From Schistosoma mansoni (taxonomy: Eukaryota; Platyhelminthes; Trematoda; Strigeidida; Schistosomatidae), in the NCBI RefSeq assembly GCF_000237925.1, contig NW_017386126.1:1-64000 (forward strand): DNA of 64,000 nt, written 5' to 3'. The notes beneath the pieces are model-generated. The model made no database searches. It was not told where the DNA came from and was given only the letters and a program-made list of their open reading frames with translations. How positions within the stretch are numbered: position 1 is the stretch's first letter; every line of letters begins with the position of its first letter. Below, in pieces: positions 59,380-64,000 of this stretch. The position numbers were made by a program, and so were the translations under genes.

Positions 59380-60890
59380 GGTGAAACGGATAAGCATGCG
59401 AAGACGTGCAATGAAGTAAAGAAGAGGGTATCGACAACATGCGTATCGAAGGAACTCGCAATGACACTAGTGCCGATATTCTGAAGCTTAGCATCGTCAT
59501 AATCAACAGTATTAGACCCTGTCAGCAAACTTGGGTCTCTCAGCACAGGCTCCCTAATTACAACCGTTATCCCGAAAATCCTGTGGGTGACTGGGCCTTC
59601 GTCAACAGATTCAAAAAAGATCGAGTTTCGCCGTCGTAAGAGATGAACAGCTCGATTCTTGCAGTGAAAACTGCTAGTCATTCAACCACACAATCTAGCT
59701 TTTAGATTGTCCAGCCAGTCAGCAAATAGCACGGGAATCCGAAACGCATTCGAAAACCTGGGAAAGTGATCACGGTTCGAGATGATTCTCTCACAACCGT
59801 GAACCTAAAAGACAGATTTAACTCCCCCCATCAATCTGCAGGGCAAAATGACAGGATGCTCTAGGAACGGTTGATAAGGAAGCTCCAGATTCCCAAAACT
59901 AAGCCATTGATGATCACAAGCCCACTTGGTGGAAGGAATCTAGAGACTAGGATAATCTCAAACTACTTCGTGTAACACTCACTAACATTGCCGACGTAGA
60001 GGATGTTCTACTGGCTGATCATTTACCGAAATCAGATTGGGATGTAAGAATACTGCCTGATATGACGTAGTCCTATCAGGTGCATTTCTAAGGAATCTCG
60101 CGGAAGGAATATCATTGTGCAAGTTGGGCCAGAAAATACGGATCCTAACTGCACAAACTGATATCCCCACCCCCTATATGGAGGCTGCCACTCTCGGACC
60201 ATTTCGTGCCAACAGACTCTGGTCACCAACTGGAACCCATGTGCATCCGGAGAAGCCACATGATGCCAGGATCAGGCACAAAAGAAAGTAGGGGCCGACT
60301 ATTCCACTTATGGACTATCAAGATCATGTAAAAGTATGGAAGACATGAGGGCTAACGACTCGGAAAAACCTGTGTAGATAGATTGCATATCCATTCACAT
60401 AAGGTTCATTCAAACAAACTGGACGAGGAAGCTCACGTGTTTCAAATCGGAAGCAACAACTGCTTACATATGAATGCTGTCATTTTCTGAACAAAATGTA
60501 TTGCGTGGACTAATGCTAGTAACATTTATCTGATAGGAATGTCTGAAACATGGGCGACTCCCCAAATTACGGACCAGTAACTGGCAATACCCGGCTTATC
60601 TTTATTCCGTTACGACAAAAAAGTAGGAGTAGGGGGGCTGAGTAGCCATGTACCTGAGATCTTGCTTGGTACCACGCGAAGTCGACACTCAAGAGTTTAT
60701 CACTTTTGATGAATCTGTGTGGTGTTCTGGAAGATTATCTCACACATCGAGGTGTCCAATAGAAGTCACCTACAGGAAACCCACTATCGACGTCAAGTTT
60801 GACAATCGTATGATGGAAGGATTATCCCTCTCTACTCGTCTCGGAAGTTCTTTTGTCCTGCCATCAACGGTTGATGGGTAACAGGTTCTA
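59380..60890 (+). mobile_element. CR1-like LINE fragment: ORF1 region and endonuclease start
   Basis: 60430-60650 reads, across frames, as LNKM, then IGMSETWATPQIT, the usual opening of a CR1 endonuclease. 60648-60881 is open with YLRSCLVPREVDTQEF and SVWCSGRLSHTSRCPIEV. 59380-60350 upstream may be the ORF1 part, but I see no motif that proves it. Confidence 0.65.
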
Positions 60891-61082
60891 TAGATGTATG
60901 ACCACTGGTAGTAGGCAGTCGATTGTGAGTTTCTTTTGACGTTTTAGGGTATTTGTAAGCGTCATTTAGCGACTGAGTACTGAAAGGTCTAGTGAGTTTC
61001 CTGTCTACTTCAATTTTAAAAAATGTGAGAGAGGGGAAATTATCTAATACAACTACAAAATAGGGAGATAAGGCAATTTAGT

Positions 61083-61905
61083 CTATATATGTAGAGAGCC
61101 TATGATGTCTGTGTGGAACGCGTATGTGTTCGTTTGCGTTAGATCTGTGCAGGTGAGGGCTTGATCGATAAGTCTTACAAACGTATGTAATTTATCTGTC
61201 ATGCGTATTTCAGAAGGAAGACTGTTCCATATTAATGTGTACTTGATAAGGAAGAAGTTTTCCCGAGTTTTTGGTCTGTATTTTTCAGTTTTGACTGTGG
61301 ATACTTTGTCTCGAAGGTTGTATCCATGTGAGTCTTGGTAGAGAACTATATTACATGTGGAATAAGTAAGGTTTTTAAGGAGTTTGAAATAGGGAATGAA
61401 GTTACGAAGAATGAAGCCAAGCAATCTCCGCATTTGAGATGCTTTAGTTGAGATATGTTCTGAGAGGTTAAGACTGTCTGAGTAATGTACCCCTAGGTCA
61501 GTTACTGATGTCAGTCTGGGTAGTGGGTTTTTGCTAAGTGCTAGTTTTATTTAAAGGGACGTGTCTCCATTACATAGCCAACCACATTTCTCTGTGTTGA
61601 GCTCTAACCCCCAGCGTTTGCACCAGTTGTCTACTTTGTTGAGTTCATGTTGGATTGTTTGCACAGTACTGCGTACATCGCAAATTTCAGTTTTATAGAT
61701 GACTTTTAAGTCATCAGCGTAGAGGTAGGTCTTACCTGTGGTAAAGCACTTGCATATATTGTTGATATATATTATAAAGAGCAATGGACCCAAGATACTA
61801 CCCTATACAGCATCACTAGTTATTGGTCGAGGTGTAGATGATGTAGAGTTAATCTTGGTTATTTGGTATCTGTTTGTGAGGAATGACTTAATCCATTGCA
61901 ATAGG
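61083..61905 (-). mobile_element. LINE 3' half, reverse transcriptase, minus strand
   Basis: Open pieces are 61551-61793 (MGPLLFIIYINNICKCF, then the catalytic YADDLKVIY) and 61083-61433 (HGYNLRDKVSTVK, FFLIKYTLIWNSLPSEIR). It lies between plus-strand CR1 endonuclease and reverse transcriptase pieces. Confidence 0.82.
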
Positions 61906-61917
61906 GGGTAGGGTCAA

Positions 61918-62940
61918 CCTCATATGTTTTATCAATAAGCTCAAACGATTGGGTATCAAACCACCTCTAATTGACTGACTCACTTCATATCTAAGAAATC
62001 GACATTTTAAGGGCAGGGTTAACTTCACCCCCTCTCAGGTTATAGAATGTCCTAGTGGGATCCCCCAGTGTTCATTACTAGGACCTCTTCTTTTCTTGAT
62101 TCATATAAACGATCTTGTACAACAGGTGTCGTCTGACTTATCGCTTTTTGCTGGTGATGTGAAACTCTGGAGAGAGATACGCAACCAAAAGGATGTACTG
62201 GGGCTTCAGGATGATCTGACCCGACTGCAAAGTTGGGCAGACGACAACGGATTTACATTGAACGCTTCAGAGTGTAAAGTGGTCCATCTGAGACACGTTG
62301 TAGACTACAGTTGCAACTTAGGTAACTTCCCTTTAAAATTATCCCAAGTTGGTAAGGGTCTAGGAGGGTTGGTATCCTATGATCTCAAGTCCTACCCTAA
62401 CTGTGACAAAAGTGCCTTTCGAGCAAACCTTGCACTGGTGACATTGAAGTGCATTTTTGGCCACTTTGACAGAAAAACTTTCCACATAATCTTCGACAGT
62501 ATTATCTATCCACATTTAAAGTACGGAAACATAGTATTTCCTCCAAAAGAACAAAGAAGACATGAAACGTATAAAACGGCGAGCCACGAAATCAGTTCGG
62601 GGATTCAGATTCAAACCTTATGAAGAACGCCTCCAATCACTGAATCTTTACCCATTAGAGTCCTAGAGTTGATCCAATGGCTTACAGCATCCTGAACACT
62701 TCTAGACATCCCCTTCAACACCTGCTTAGCCGCAGTCCCAACACCAGCCTTAGAGGTTACACTCATAACCTGGAGGCACAACACAGCAGTACAGACTGTA
62801 GACACACCTTTTACTCCTTACGAGTAGTGAAATGCTGAAATTTGCTGTCGACTGAGCTAGTCCAAATGATTTCCCAGTAGTCCTTTAAGAGAAAACTTGA
62901 CGTATTCTTGAGGACCAAGGATAGTATCTCTCTATGATTT
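61918..62940 (+). mobile_element. CR1-like LINE reverse transcriptase fragment, plus strand
   Basis: It begins INKLKRLGIKPPLIDW, then ECPSGIPQCSLLGPLLFLIH. The open part 62096-62623 has FAGDVKLWREIRN (the usual ADD reads AGD) and LQSWADDNGFTLNASECKV. The C-terminus to about 62930 is in other frames. It may be the other half of 59380-60890, separated by the inverted LINE at 61083-61905. Confidence 0.8.
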
Positions 62941-64000
62941 TCCAATTTCCTTTTTCCTCTTTTATCGATAGCATACCTAGGTTTCTGCCTGGAGATATCA
63001 GTGATTCAATGTTACTAGATACTGAAGCCCGTTAAGAAAAAGCTTCTTCTGTTCCGTCCTAAACCATTTTAACCATTTATGTAAGAATCAAAGTAGGAAC
63101 CTATATATACAGTTCCGAAAACGGACAGACGAACAGTTTAACAAATTGGTGTACCAGATCACGCCGGAGCTCACCACTAAAAATGACAAGTGTATTCAGG
63201 GTTTAACAGCATTTTAACCAGTAACACATTTTATAATCGAAATATGCCAACCCAGTGAAATCAAAAGTTCGAAAACATATTTGATAGGCTATCGATGTAT
63301 AGAGAAGTGATCAATCTAGCGGCTGTAGAAGTGAAGCACGGTGTACCCACTCCTGATATGGTGCGGATGAGGGACCGGGAGCCTTGAGCTTAGTGGGCCT
63401 GTGGATGGTGTTGAGTCGCGATTCACAGTTGATAGACGCTCTTCCACTAGTCTTACTAGGTATCCGCAATGAGAGCTGATATTGGATACACTGCATGACA
63501 ACTCGTTTATGGAACAATACTCCGACTTCAAGGAGAATTTGTGGATCCTTCGTCTTCTTCAGTGAACATGGATCTAAACTCCTACACGAGCAGGCTTACA
63601 AACGCAATGCGTTCAGTTAAACCTGATGCGGTCAGCATCAAATATCTAAGATTTACAGAGCTATTGATTTTGGTGATTTATTTACCACTACAACGTAATA
63701 TCAGCACTTTCCGTTGATTTATTTTAAACGAAATTAAACCTCCACAGCGTTACAAACCTCAAGGATTAATATAGACCGACAGACCTCTCCTCTTAATCAC
63801 TGCAGATTGTGAACTGAATTTGAAACCATTTGAACCCATTTGAGGTGAGCTTCTCAAGGTCGCTAAAATAATAAAGCGGTAATCTCAACCTAATTTCAAA
63901 TGTTGTCATGTGTTTTCCGAAGACTTTTCAGTCAGCTCGGTTTGGGAACTCCTAATTTGACCCTATCTTTCCTAAGTTTTATTCCTAAGGCTTCTGGTAA
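62941..64000. other. No gene or named element seen
   Basis: The overlapping minus frames at 63311-63531 are short and show no domain. Nothing else was recognised. Confidence 0.45.

Noticed and set aside
60032-60259. Minus-strand overlapping frames as genes
   Set aside because: They lie antisense in the LINE ORF1/endonuclease region and show no domain.

Overview
The window reads as nuclear genomic DNA of a parasitic flatworm, most likely a schistosome (Schistosoma or a close relative). It is AT-rich, has three fixed-length 200-N scaffold gaps, and is packed with retroelements. Three things point to Schistosomatidae. Sm-alpha-type SINEs carry hammerhead ribozymes. RTE- and CR1-type LINEs and a Penelope-like element are present. 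The one recognisable host gene has four 5' introns of only 31-40 bp followed by introns of up to 6.3 kb.

The main host gene is COG4 (conserved oligomeric Golgi complex subunit 4), on the minus strand from the ATG at 54675 to the stop at 27259. I resolved 17 exons by reading-phase continuity, splice sites and homology to remembered COG4 sequence. They give about 771 residues against about 785 in human. Only the exon 12/13 junction does not close in phase. No stop or frameshift was seen inside an exon, so the gene looks functional. Nearly all other content between 27.3 and 54.6 kb is transposons inside its introns.

Layout. 1-8 kb: mostly unassigned AT-rich sequence, a 5'-truncated solo LTR (590-851), a decayed SINE (about 3863-4010) and a 436-bp tandem duplication of a candidate exon (6400-6495 and 6836-6931). 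8.2-9.6 kb: a decayed minus-strand LINE. 11-18 kb: dispersed repeats, a solo LTR with target duplication (13406-13726), RTE LINE pieces, 5'-leader-only RTE pieces, a hammerhead composite broken by an assembly gap, and a second solo LTR lying inside an RTE fragment. 18.5-23.3 kb: a Ty3/Gypsy element with LTRs identical by eye. 24.5-25.2 kb: a 5'-truncated RTE copy with target duplication. 25.6-54.7 kb: COG4 and the elements in and beside it, including a full-length RTE (45907-49109), hammerhead SINEs, a Penelope-like fragment and several fold-back structures. 55-63 kb: CR1-like LINE fragments in both orientations, one holding an LTR-like insertion.

The most unusual material is the set of hammerhead-ribozyme repeats. 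Family A is a composite of inverted-repeat arms enclosing an antisense ribozyme segment, followed by a tRNA-like head and a sense ribozyme. It occurs in the same arrangement at three loci. Family B is a different tRNA-headed SINE whose hammerhead has a GCACUG/CAGUGC stem I. Several of its copies are head-to-head fold-backs, and one is bounded by a single 14-bp target duplication. A Penelope-like fragment is bracketed by a third, inverted pair of hammerhead-like motifs. All family names come from memory and motif reading; no database search was run.
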